DNA of 64,000 nucleotides, taken from assembly GCA_014526335.1 (NCBI GenBank), contig JACTAT010000337.1:481407-545406 (forward strand). Reading direction: 5' to 3'. Each line of letters starts with the position of its first letter. Position 1 is the stretch's first letter. The notes below the pieces were generated by a model. The model was not told where the DNA came from. It made no database searches and was given only the letters and a program-made list of their open reading frames with translations. Source of the stretch: Chrysaora quinquecirrha (lineage: Eukaryota; Cnidaria; Scyphozoa; Semaeostomeae; Pelagiidae). The position numbers and the translations under genes were made by a program. Shown one piece after another: positions 46,401 to 57,850 of this stretch.

Positions 46401-49400
46401 CTCAACCAGACTCTTCGTTTCCTTTCCCATGCCACGGAGCCATAGAGAAAATTCGAGAAGCCAAGCGTTTTCAAATCATCCATGCCCCTGGTAAAAAGGT
46501 CATGAAGATGATGTTGCTTAGCAGGATCAGCTTCTCCATAAAGAACAGACAAAACACCGTAGTCAAGAGTCTGAAAATATTTACCGAACAGCTTATTAGT
46601 ACTCTTTGGTTCGGTTTTGCTTCTTTTAAGCTTGTTCCTGTACATGGTACGCCTTGTTTGCAAGCCAAAGTCACAAATAGCATCAAGAAGTTGTTTTTTG
46701 CTTCGCAATGAAGCGGATGCTTCAGGAGAGAGGCTATCATTGGCTTCTGCTGTTTTATGCAAAACCATTTCCCCTTCGAAAAAATTCTTCTTGTATGTAG
46801 TCTGCCCATCAGGTAGTTGCAAGCGATACATGCCCTCAGGTAATGTCTCAAGCACTTTAGCAATAACATTAGTGGGCGCAAAAGGATCTTGGGTCCTTTT
46901 AACACTGGAGGAAATTTTAAAGGCGGGATTTCTGATAAGAACAGAATCTCCAACACTAAATTTATCGCCTGGAGAATGCTTAATGCTTCGCTCAATGTTT
47001 CTATGAATAGTCAACTCTGTTGACTCAAGAATGCGGAGCTGCAACACATGTTTAGAGAATGTATTGCGGAAAAGAGAAGAAGAGAATTTGACAGTGCTGA
47101 ATTCTTCTTCATGCTCAACTTGAGAGTCGTCTTCTTGAGAATCGTTGATACCCTCAAGACTCTCAGATGTCAAATCATTGGCAAAAGTATTGGCAAAAAG
47201 AGTTTTGGAGAGAGATGTTCCAAGGCAAGATTGCATGATGTCTTCAACAGAGCATGATTCAGAGCAATCAACAGAAGAAGCATTGCTTAAAACATCAACT
47301 TCATCGTCAACCTCAATATCACCGTCATCAACTGCCACTCCTGTCGATTCTCCCTCAGTATCGAGATGAAATGTGCTGTCATCAGGAACAACAGTGAAGT
47401 TCAGGGAACTTGCTTCTCGGTTTCTGTATACCCGAAAAGGGATATCATCGATGGTGGAGTGATAGGACTTGTTTATCTTATCTGCTATTCCGGGGAGTAG
47501 CAGAGGCCATGTTTTACCTTGCTCCTCTAAAGAGCAGTTTTGAAGAAGCCTTCGAAGATATTCCTTTACAGTCTGATTAAGACGTTCCACTTGCCCTTGG
47601 TGCTGTGGAGTATATGACTTGCCTCTAACCACGCGAAAACCGTAATCCTTACTTAACTGCCATAAGCTTATTTACAAATTCTTTGCCGTTGTCGGATTGA
47701 AGAATTTGAGGAGGACCCTCGACATCAAACAGAAACTTGACTACATTGTATACATGTGAAGCTTTCTTCCGTTGCAATGGAAATAGCCAACAAAATTTGC
47801 TGAAACAGCACTTGATTGACAAAATGTAACGAAAGCCCCACTGATTATTTCTCATGAATTCCCTTTTTTTTTAGGAGCAAGATCAATAAGATCATACTGG
47901 AGGCGTTCGTGTGGATGGAAAGAACGGATGGGCTTTGGAGGAGGAGCTTCAGTCATTCTCAAAGGTACATTGAGACGGCAAGTTTCACATTCTTGAAGAA
48001 ACTTACGGATCTCTTGAAACACACCCTTGTAATAAAATTTCAAATTGAAAGATTTGCTGAGAGCATTTATTCCCCCAGGAAGACAAGATTTAGAGCCATC
48101 AGCTGTCTGTGTACAGTGAAGACTCTCAAGAACCTTCACAAGAATCTCTTTGTTAATGATTTCTCTCGATTCTAAGAGGAGTTTCGTGCCTTTGTTGTAC
48201 GTGTTGTGAATTACAACAGGCAAACCATCGTACTGACTGAGAACAAAGTTGCCGAGAATGTCTAATTTCAGTTGGTAAATGGGTTTTATTTTATTTTTAT
48301 TATAAAAAGGTTGCGGAGATTTTTTAACGAATTTTTCAACAGCTAACCTCTGTTCTTTGTTGCAAAATGCTGCAGAATGTCTGAAATGGTTAGGCATATC
48401 GTATCGAAGAATTAAAAACTTCAATAACATATTTTTCAAAGGGCCAGAGAAAGGACCTCGAAATGACAATTCGGAAGAGTCGAAAGGCAATTTCAACACT
48501 TCCTCGATCTGTTTGGCATTCCTGTCCAAAGGAATTTGAAAAGATGCATTGGAAGAGTTAGTTTCGGGCTGTTCAACAGTTACTGAAGTCTGAGAAACAG
48601 ATGGTTCATGGACAGCAGAAACATTTTCTTGACCTGAAACCAAAACGATTGATTATTCAATTATAATTGTTTTAAATACTGAAAATTGTGTTTATACACT
48701 TAAGGTTCAAAAAGTATTGCACCACCATTTTAGCAAAGTTTAGTGAAACTAGGAATTGACTGACTATCTTTAGTGAAAACACAATCGTACAAAAACTGCA
48801 TTGCAAAATCTCCGCCTGAAACATTGTCGACATTGATACCTTTTAGTTCATCCCGGAAAGCCCTTTTCAACCAATCACACATTCGGTTATTTAACACATT
48901 CTTTGTAGGCTATCATCTCAAAATATCTTAAGCCTAAACATCTAAAAACACAAGAGGAGATCCATTTCGGTCCGTTCCCAAACAGGTACCGATAGGCCTT
49001 CCATGCAAACCAGACTAGTTTGGCTTCAATACCGTACCAAAGCGGTAAGGATAAAAAAGCGTCCTTGTTTTGATCGGATCCGTTTTGGTCCCGTTTGAAC
49101 GTATGAATCCGATTCACAAAGCGCACGGTGAATAAATGAAGATTTTTTTCTCATGAAAATCCAAGTTAACTTTTTGCAGAGGCCTTGATATTTAGGCATC
49201 AAACCTTCTCAATCCTAGATATATGCGAACTTTTCACTTTGATAATCTAATTGCTTCAATTAAACGGCCGTATCGTCTTCTAGTCTTTACGGAAAAATCA
49301 GGAAAACATACTGTCTCTTATTCACAAAGCAAACACATGTTATTCAAAAACCAGCAGAATGGTGAATATTTTCGCGCCAAAAGATTCAGTCTGGGGATTA

Positions 49401-50159
49401 TGAGCCATCGCTAGCCGTCATTTTAATCAAGGTGGTGCAATTCTTGTGGAAACTGTTTAGTTATGAATTTTTATATCTTCCTTTAGCATTTTAGGACTAA
49501 ACTTTTTAGATCATGATATTTTAATACCCGAAGAATAGTACATCAGTATAAAGGCAACTATTTCGTTCTTAAAAGAAGGGCACTTGGGGACTGGAGATTA
49601 AATGAACCTTTTACAGAAGTGTGGGCCCGGGCGATTATCCTCTCCTCGTGAAACTCCTGGAATAACGAGGCTTAAGAAGAGGTAGCGTAGCAAAGTAAGC
49701 TTCAAGTTCGTCAATAATGAAAGAAAACAAATCTGCCCTGATAAATGTCGAAAATAGCTGCAGAAACTCTGGAAACAAGATGCAAGTTACTAATAGAAGG
49801 TTGAATGCCTCGCTGGGCTGATAAGCTGAGACTTAAATCCTTTCTTTTGTTTTTGCTCCAACAAAACGTGAATTGGAGCGAAATTGGCTGCGCTACCTCT
49901 CATGAAGCGACCGCAGTCTCCATCGTTTCACACGGAGAGAAATCCCTTGCTTAAGATGTCCGCCATCTTCCAGAAAAATGTTGCACCGACCCAGACCTTA
50001 CTGAAAAGGTCTACAAAACGACAATCATGCCATTAGGCAACTGTGATAGTTAATCTTATTCCTAATGCCTGGCCGTGTAGACAATGCACGTTACAGCCTT
50101 AGCCTATCATTAAGATTTAGTGTGGAACTAAAATTGTTTCAGAATGTTTTTTAATTTTT

Positions 50160-50283
50160 GGAATTGCGATAAACATTTTCGGGCATACTCAAAAGATGTT
50201 TTTGCCTGACACTCCTCAGGTTATGAACTTCAGAAACAGACTGAAACAAATAACCAAGGTGGAATTTAATTTTAATGAAGTAC
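50160..50283 (+). repeat. Penelope-like terminal repeat fragment
   Basis: GGGCATACTCAAAAGATGTT, then CTGACACTCCTCAGGTTATG and CAAGGTGGAATTTA, match the left arm of the foldback element at 55523-55740 in the same orientation (about 120 bp). Confidence 0.75.
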
Positions 50284-51589
50284 GTATTCACAATAGCTTT
50301 CCGTTTGTGACAAACCAACGAAATTCGGAAAATGGTACACTTAGAAATATTTTCCCGAAATGGTTGCCGAGAAAGAATGATTGTGATCAAACCCGGATTG
50401 AACCTTTGATTTCCTGACTTAGCTACGCTTTAGAACAAACTTCCTTGGGATTTTAAGAAAGAATCCTCAACGCAAAAGGTTTTTGGACCTGTCAAACCTG
50501 CCTCTTTCACAAGACGGTGCTAAAAAATGAACACCTCTACAAAAATGCTTCTACTGGAAACAAAGTGTCCAAAAAGTACGGCCTAAAAATGTCTGAGCAG
50601 TGAATACGAGGAACAAAAGAAACTGTTCTGAAAAGCTTATGAATTCTTCCGACGTATTTCTTATCGAAACATATGGGACAGAGACCGTTTTATCTTAGAA
50701 GCAGGTTAGTAACTTTGCATCTCGTTTACAAGGATTCATCAGACCAGGTAGAAAACATAAACAGAAACTTAATTTCAGCATCTAAGTTTGTGGTGATATA
50801 GATACAACTCTTTATAGTATTTTCTAGTTAATAATCATAAGCTATGACATTTCTACCTCTTTCATGTCTTTGTTGGGCCTGTTATTTTTAAGTCAGGTTA
50901 ATTAAAAGGAAATATTTCTGAATTTTTCAGAATCACAATTGCAACTGTTTGCTAAGAATGTTCATCCATATATCAAGAATAGTATCTCATTTCAGCAGAC
51001 ATACTATTTCTATAAAAATTGTATTGGCACCCTGGTCGTAGACCAGGGGGTAGGCAACCTTTAAAGAGAGTGCCTATAATGTTTCATCTAGGTGGGCCAG
51101 CAAACAGAGGCAAATCCAAGGAGTGATGGGGTTTGTCCTAATTTTCAATGAATCTGTCCTTCACAATTTTATTGACAATGAAAAAATGAGCTGCAAAGTT
51201 GCTAACCCACCTCAAAGATAAAACTGTCTCTGCCTCATACATCTTGTACTGGGAAACCTGTCCAATGCACTTCTTCAAACTTGTAGTACTCCTTTATTTT
51301 AGATATTGAAACTGGAATGTTCATTGTTTAAGGCATAGGTTATTGTTTTGAAATACTTCTTATTATATATATGTATAACTCAATAGCATGTAATTGTTGG
51401 AATTATTTTTCTACGTTAACTCTGTTTTGTGTAATTTTTAATGATAAACACTTGACAATTGTAAGGTGTAGTAATGCTGCAGAACTTTTATCAAAATATG
51501 ATTTAAAACAGTCTGTTCTTGCCTCGTTATTATTTCTATCTATTTTATCACTATTATGCCTATCATTTCTATCATTATTATTCCCATCA

Positions 51590-51690
51590 TTTTTATTATT
51601 GTTATTATAATTATAATTATAATTATAATAATAATAATTATTATTATTATAAGTACAATATTATTACTATTATTAATATCTTGATTGTTG
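51590..51690. repeat. AT-rich low-complexity tract (ATT/ATAATT)n
   Basis: Runs of ATT, AAT and TATAAT repeats in the intron. Confidence 0.9.
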
Positions 51691-51885
51691 TATTAAGAAA
51701 AGTAACAAATACTTGCTTACAAGGATATATTTATTGGTTACAAACAGGTTCCTTTAACAATGATTTAACAAAAAAAAATCATGTTACAAAGGCATAAGAA
51801 TAATTGTTACCTTCTTCTGCACACATTGATGTCAATGCTTCCAGAAATTCCTTGTCGAAATCTGACAGTGCCATTTCTTCAGCGT

Positions 51886-52986
51886 CTGAAATGGAATCAC
51901 CAAATCTTAGAATATGGTCAGTGCTTTAAAAAATTGGACAGAAACTCAGGCTTTGTAGCCAAATGACAATTATTCAGAAACTATGAAATTACTAGAAAGG
52001 CTCAAATGTATTCATTGTGTTACATATTAGAAGGAATGTTACATTAATTTCAACTATATCTGAAAGTCTTGTCTACATACTATGCCACATGTCTTTATAA
52101 CTACTTAATGATAGTAAAGAGACTTGAACATTTACATTTAAAACACTAAATCAACTACAAAGAAGAGCATCAGAGATGGATGATTATCTCAAAAACTCTC
52201 AATGACAGTGAAAGACTACAGAAAGGTAATTTACTGATTCAAATCTTGTGCATGTGTGATTTCTACTGTTGGTTGCTGTTTGATGCATAAGTACAAAGGA
52301 GCAATTATGGAACCTCAAGACTGCAGTAAAATACGAAGAGTATGACAATTATTTTCATGCAATAAAAGTAAAAAACTCCAAGTAGGGCACCAATATTTAA
52401 GTTCCACTTTTCATTGAAAATTTTAATGAGTTAGAATTAATTAAACTTTTGAACCAGGGCAACCCCAAATGTAGCAGATTGTCAATTCAAGTGATTTTTT
52501 TAGTAAGTCTGTCTTCATTAACCATATTGGCAAGTAGCAGCTGAAATGCAGTAAATAACTGTTTTTTGTGTTATTTTGGAGGCTTGTTATTGAAGTGAAA
52601 GCAACAAATAGTATGACTTTTATCCACTTATTTTATTGCAAGAAGCCTTGTGTAGTACGAGAAACTACAGATACATGAAGCCCTTTATGTGAACTTCAGG
52701 AAATTCCAATTGAAAGAAACTTAATCTTTTTGGAACTTTCATGATTTATATGTTTATGATTATCAATACAATAAGTAGATCTCTATTACTATATTTCAAA
52801 TCTATATTGCAAGGATCACCATCAGTCTTCAATGTCTTAATGGTTTTGAAATATTTTATAAACAATATACTTCCAGTTAACATTCCTGCATTTTCCTTTT
52901 TCTTCTCAAAGATATCATAGTATGCTACCTTTGAATTGCTTTAGATAATAAGGCATTTTCTATTTTGTCTTGAGAACTTGAGAAAT
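51886..52986. other. Intron or 5' flank of the integrase-protease gene
   Basis: AT-rich, no coding exon or repeat pair seen. Confidence 0.45.
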
Positions 52987-52988
52987 TA

Positions 52989-53363
52989 CACTCTTTTTTT
53001 TTATAAGAATAAAGTTTATAAGAATATTGAGGCTCAGAATCATCCAATTTTTAAGAACATTGTAAGAATATGCTCAGCCTCAGCTCGCATATTTGTGCCT
53101 CATTTTTCAGCAATTGCCTGTTTTGCAATGTTAAAAAGAAACTTCATGATTGTTAAACAACATTCTTATTGTTATAATAGTTGAATTTTTCTTTCGCTCC
53201 GCCATTTCCTCGTAATTTTTCTTTTAACTATGTTCCCCTGAAACCATATCATGTTTGAAAAAAATAAATATACTTTAAGAATATTTTCAGGCTCAAAACG
53301 AAAATTTCTTAAGAATATTGAGGCTGGGCAAAATTTATAGTATTCTTATAAAAAAAAAGAGTG
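52989..53363. mobile_element. 375-bp CAC...GTG element with TAAGAATA repeats
   Basis: Starts CACTCTTTTTTTTTATAAGA and ends TCTTATAAAAAAAAAGAGTG, flanked by TA at 52987-52988 and 53364-53365. Its inverted end is 20 bp or more. TAAGAATA or near forms occur about eight times. It is non-coding and is the cleanest member of the group. Confidence 0.88.
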
Positions 53364-53970
53364 TATTGCAGAAACCTAATAGTTTCAATTTTTTTTATAA
53401 TTTAACATCCCAACAAACTTAAGAATAACTTACAATTAATGGTAAACTTATATTAAAATTTTTTAAATTTGCTCTTTATATATATAACTTTATTATTCTT
53501 TTTTCACTTTCACTTTCTCTACTAATTTGTTTCATTTCATAATCTATCTTTGCTTTTCAGTCAGGTTAAGCTGCCCATCCCTGTGAGTAATAGTGTTTAG
53601 GCGTTTTCAGCCTGGTTTGGTATTTCCTGATCTTTGTTTTCCTCCGGATCTCTGATGAAATTAAAAGGAAAAATACTTTTTCTTTAGATATGGAGGATCT
53701 TTTTCCGCGATAGGGTAGACTTAATCCATTTCAACTATCTTATAGATAGTATCTACTGTACCTATATAATCTAGATTACTTAGGCCTATACAAAATAGTC
53801 TCTCTCTATCGAGTTGGGGCAGCAAAAAAAAGGATTATATTTATTTAGGCCCTGAAAGGAATACATTAGGCCTACCTAGTATGTATTGGGATAAATAAAA
53901 ATAGAGCGCACATTTCTCAACTTCAGACTAGTTACTAATTACTGAAGCTTAATAAAGTTTCAAAACTTAC

Positions 53971-54130
53971 ATTTTGTTCTTCTTTCGTTAATTCGATCGT
54001 GATCGTCAGCAGCGAGAGTACTGAAATTCGTTGAGATATGTATGCACACCAACAACGAACGAGAGCGCAATTTGACTCGCGAAAATATTCTCAGGAACTT
54101 CTTCTTATTGCTCAATCTAACCCCCCGTCC
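53971..54130 (-). other. Possible 5' exon of the integrase-protease gene
   Basis: On the minus strand a consensus donor (AAAAT followed by GTAAGTTTTG) lies at 53970. Joined to the acceptor at 51886 it would precede the ATG at 51874. It could be a 5' UTR exon; the start of transcription is not visible. Weak evidence. Confidence 0.3.
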
Positions 54131-54439
54131 CCCTGACGACTCATCACACATCCTGTCTTACATCACAATCCATTGCGCGATTCTGATTGGTCTAAAATGC
54201 TGCTGACGTAGTTGGACATACTTGCCACGAAAGCCAGACTTGCCACGCTACAAATGATTCAATAGACCTATGGGCCAAAACCAATGACCAAAAACAGTAA
54301 ATATTATGATAACTTCTGAGACATTTTTACAATTTTATAAATACTTCATGCACAAATTTAAAAATACAAAAAGTACAATTTTCACACTGACCCCATGCAG
54401 TGTGACCCTAAGCTTTTCTTCCTGGCACCACCCCTGGGT

Positions 54440-54970
54440 TTTCATGCATTGACTTGTACTTTCCATTCAAAGTGTTTCGTCTGTCAACAAAAATGTACTG
54501 GTGCACATACTTGTTCTGTTTGTCAAGAATTTGTACATGTCATTTGTGGAAAAGGTTTTTAAGAAGAAGGATATAGGGAAAAGGTCATCTGCAACAACTG
54601 CAACATCACAGGTGAGCCATCAAGAAAACAACTTTGTGATTAATTAGATATAAACTGAGTACAGACCTAAAGCACCAAATTCCAAAGCAACCGAAAAAGC
54701 CAAAAAAAGATGCTGGAGAAACACATTGTTTTTGCTTGGATTGCTTTGGAGCAGAGAAAGACCCATATGTATATGTAATGTCACGATGAGATAAAATTAC
54801 TAAAGAACGCCACATCAGTCGAAGACACCAAGGCAAAACCATCAGAGAAGTTGCAATCCGAGATTTTGAGTATAACAGCACTGTCTTTGAAGAAGCAAAC
54901 ATTTGCAACAAAAAAGCAGAAACCCCTCCCTACCGAAAATATTTTGTCAAGAAACAAAAGCAGAATTGAT
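54440..54970 (+). pseudogene. Decayed zinc-finger coding fragment
   Basis: One frame reads CTFHSKCFVCQQKCTGAHTC, then SVCQEFVHVICG, a stop, and EKVICNNCNI, a ladder of Cys pairs with a His, as in a PHD- or RING-like finger. Farther on, HCFCLDCFGAEKDPY and RHISRRHQGKTIREVAIRD may be a further part. It is broken by stops. Such fingers occur in some integrase-type transposons, and it lies upstream of the integrase gene but on the opposite strand. I do not recognise the family. Confidence 0.45.
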
Positions 54971-55522
54971 TTTTTTGAAAGCGAAACAACTTCTTTGATT
55001 GGTTCTCTGGAGATACGAATATGAATTGCCCTTCATTGATTAATTGATTCATGAGCGGAAACCCTAGATACCTTGTGTGTGTATTAGATCATTTAAGTAA
55101 AAAATTCGATGTAATTGTGTCTCTTCTCAAGTTTGGTTACGTTTTGTGTATCTTTCTAGCGGATTTTATATCTAAGTCTGATTATCCTCCAATTAACCTC
55201 TGCTAAGAAGACCCAGAGATCGTTTTTGGCACAATTTAGAAGATTTAAAGTTTATTTAAGCTATTGCTTAAATACACATAAACATACACATAACTAATTG
55301 CAGTTTTTGTAATAAAGCGACTGCTGTTGTTTTCCAATATACAAATGCTCCTTTGCAGCTACGATACAAAGGAGTCCTGTTCACATATTTCTAACTATTA
55401 ACAAAATGCCCCCTTTTTTAATTCAAACTTTTTTTACCTAAAGAGCATTTGGAAGTACAGTTTCCTTCAATTTTCAATTAAGCATAGGTAACTCACTTTG
55501 CTCATTGATTTTTTATATTAAT
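54971..55522. other. No gene recognised
   Basis: About 550 bp of AT-rich intergenic sequence. Confidence 0.45.
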
Positions 55523-56347
55523 GATGTCAAAATTGCAATGAATAGCAGAATCATTGTCGGGCATACTTAAAAGCTTTTTTCGTCTGACACTCCTCAGATT
55601 ATGAATGTCAGAAACAGACCAAAACAATAGACTAAGGTGGAATTTATACCCAGATGGGGCTTGAAATGCATCAATCAGAAAGAACAAAAAGCTGAATTGA
55701 TATTGTGTTTAAAACACCAATCAGCTGGTCGAATACAGTGTTTGGCACTCGGAAAGTTCTACCATCCATTCAAAAGGATTACCTACGTACCACACAAAAA
55801 GTTTGGTCATCTATGAATTTTGGTGCTGGCATGATGCCAGGTACGTAGGTCGTACTTCGCAGAGATTAGGTGATAGGATAAAACAGCATGTTCCTACTAA
55901 TATTCGTCTGCCTAATTTTACGATTCAGCCATAGAACAACATCTACTTGATAACCCTATTTGTGCGGAAAATTACAGTGAGGATTCTTTCAGAATCATTG
56001 GCAAAGCAAGATTTTTGTTTCACTTAGGGGTTTTGGAATCTGTCTACATCAAAACCAAATGGCCGGTTCTGTGTAGACAGAAAGAGTGCGTTTTCTCACT
56101 TGGACTCCTCAAATAATTCTGTTGGTCTTCCCACTGTATCCGACCAGCTGATTGGTGTTTTAAACACAATGCCAATTCAGCTTTTCGTTCTTTCTGATTG
56201 GTGCATTTCGAGCCGCATCTGCGTATAAATTCCACATTAGTCTATTTTTTCGGTCTGTTTATTACGTTCATACTCTGAGGAGTGTCAGACTAAAAGAGCC
56301 TTTAAGTATGCCTAAAAATGATTCCGCTATTCATCACAATTTTGAAG
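55523..56347. mobile_element. Foldback Penelope-like retroelement remnant
   Basis: Two arms of about 216 bp (55523-55740 and 56132-56347) are inverted copies, with 80-90% identity by eye; both carry CTGACACTCCTCAG and AAAACACCAATCAGCTGGTC. Between them lies a GIY-YIG endonuclease fragment. Penelope-like elements often have inverted or tandem terminal repeats and a GIY-YIG domain after the RT. No RT is left here. Confidence 0.82.
55741..56050 (+). pseudogene. Penelope GIY-YIG endonuclease fragment
   Basis: Reads VIYEFWCWHDARYVGRTSQR and LGDRIKQHVP, the YVG-RT-RL-RI-H signature of Penelope-type GIY-YIG domains, followed by stops. The upstream RT is missing, so this is the 3' end of a 5'-truncated copy. 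Confidence 0.78.
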
Positions 56348-56659
56348 TTTTGTACAACTCAAAGACTGTTAATGATGTCACTGATCTATTACCAACTTTA
56401 CCCCCTCATTTCATGATATTGTGCAAACATTGGGGGGTTCATAGTTTCTAGTTAGCAATGTGTTAAGCTACATTTCTGCGCAATAAGTTTTTAGTTTTAC
56501 GATATGTGCAACGGAAATGGATTTCTGGGCCGGATGGAATGCTACAGGCGACGGCGTATATGTATATTGATGCTGGAAGTCATAAAAAATCCTCAAGTCA
56601 TATGAGGATTCAAACATCCTCAAGCCTCCTAAATATATGAGCAATATTGTCCAAATAAT

Positions 56660-57270
56660 ATAAGACTGGCAATTTAAGGTTCAACAATTGGTAGAAGGAT
56701 GGATGCTGGTCTCACACGATGACACAACAGCCAACTGGGTCGCAAGAGAGCTGGGCAGAAATCCAGAGAGGAGAATTGGACATTGATGCAAGACTGAGCC
56801 ACGTTTTCCATAGGCGCCTCAAGCAAACTTTGAAATTTTTTTAATGGGAAAGAAGAAAGCATAAAATGATTCCTTGTGACCGATAAAGATAATAGCAGTA
56901 AACCACTTGGTGAGGTACTACCAAAAAATGCTCGGTTTACGAGTGAGCTTTGTTTAGGAGATTTTAAAAACAATCCTTTGAGAAAACAATTCTTGTCAAA
57001 TTTGAAGTTACAGAAAAAGAATATGCTGTTAAAGCTGATGAAGGTCAAATATACAAGTGCATATACACAAATGAAGAAATGTATACAATGCTGGGAAAAG
57101 AAGTCTGCTTTGTTGTGGACATTGCATTGGCAAAAGGTGGCCCAGAGGCCATCGTTGAGTCTTATTATTCTGTTATGAAATCTCAACAGCAGTCTGGTGG
57201 TCAAACAAATGAAACTCTCTCCCTGAGGACAAAGCTTGATTGGTACCTTCCAAATGTTTTGCAAGATTGA
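56660..57270 (+). pseudogene. Unrecognised decayed repeat protein
   Basis: Two overlapping frames. The second reads LGKEVCFVVDIALAKGGPEA and IVESYYSVMKSQQQSGGQTN, ending in LDWYLPNVLQD. This block looks conserved and I associate it with unannotated repeated proteins in cnidarians, without a known function. Upstream parts are shifted and interrupted. It precedes the second RecQ-like gene by about 600 bp in the same direction and may have been part of the same element. Confidence 0.5.
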
Positions 57271-57850
57271 AGAATAGAAGTTGCAAAGTTATATTTGGAG
57301 GGCTTAAAAGCATAAACTTCCTATCCTATCATTGGAGATTACAGATGCTTTTCAAGCAGTAGTAAAGTCATCAATAAAATAAAATGTAGATGCTGTAAAT
57401 GTAGTGTGGCTTGTTGGATGAAAACCTATTGTACCTGTTCATCTATGAACATTGACAATACCTTTTTTTTAATTTGTTCGTTTGTTAAGAGGTTTTTTAA
57501 AATTTGAAATTTTTAAACTGACAGACGGTGCTTCATTCTCAAATATTTAAACTTATATAATAATTAACAGATATTAAAAATATTAATATATTCAGAATCT
57601 CCATCAAATATCAATGAAGAAAAATATTCAAAGGCTAAATAATAGGGTTTGGCGTGTAGAACACAATAAGAGTAAAGAGATACGGGACACCTTACCCTGG
57701 GTGCCAAACTCTAGAAATTAAAAAATGAGAGTCTGGTTCAGTGCACCCTGACCTGGTTCTGATGAGCCTGTTTTGACCAATGAGGAGCCAGTATATGTAT
57801 CTGTGTAAGTGTAAAATGTCATGGTAAAACAATGTCCAGCACTTGAAATA
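57271..57850. other. No gene recognised
   Basis: About 580 bp of AT-rich spacer. A weak pair, GTTTGGCG at 57648 and GTGCCAAAC at 57701, frames 60 bp; too short to call. Confidence 0.4.

Larger units (their letters stand above)
48634..51810. other. Large intron of the integrase-protease gene
   Basis: Between the 51811 donor and the 48633 acceptor on the minus strand. It contains a Penelope-like terminal fragment (50160-50283) and an AT-rich microsatellite (51590-51690). The rest shows no gene. Confidence 0.6.
43520..51885 (-). pseudogene. Ginger-like integrase fused to Josephin-like and Ulp1-like proteases
   Basis: Five exons by splice sites: 51885-51811 (ATG 51874, MALSDFDKEFLEALTSM), 48633-44605, 44096-44029 and 43900-43520, plus a possible 5' non-coding exon ending 53971. 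Exon 2 holds a Cys pair (ECETC), the integrase core with YDLIDL, LQSDNGKEF and QGQVERLNQTVK (D, D, E), then VGDSVLIRNP...GMYRLQLPDG, a GPY/F-like module. Next is a Cys-rich patch (CVDCFTDPQCFCQHACC). Around 45830-45300 a Josephin-like domain has QGSTTLCGMCALNN and SHYITMV with LDS 15 residues after the His, the spacing of ataxin-3. Around 45150-44680 a Ulp1-like domain has QHWWVFLVDF and STQCGLF, but CYSLG where family members have YDSLG. Breaks: a stop at 47852 and a 4-base insertion near 47652. The last 1012 codons of exon 2 are open. Confidence 0.82.

Noticed and set aside
46232..47006. Plus-strand frames of 129-159 codons
   Set aside because: They are antisense shadows of the integrase-protease gene.
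47852..48643. Separate gene upstream of the integrase
   Set aside because: It continues into the integrase core (YDLIDL) across one stop, and its apparent ATG at 48643 lies in the intron; the AG at 48634 joins it to the 51885-51811 exon.
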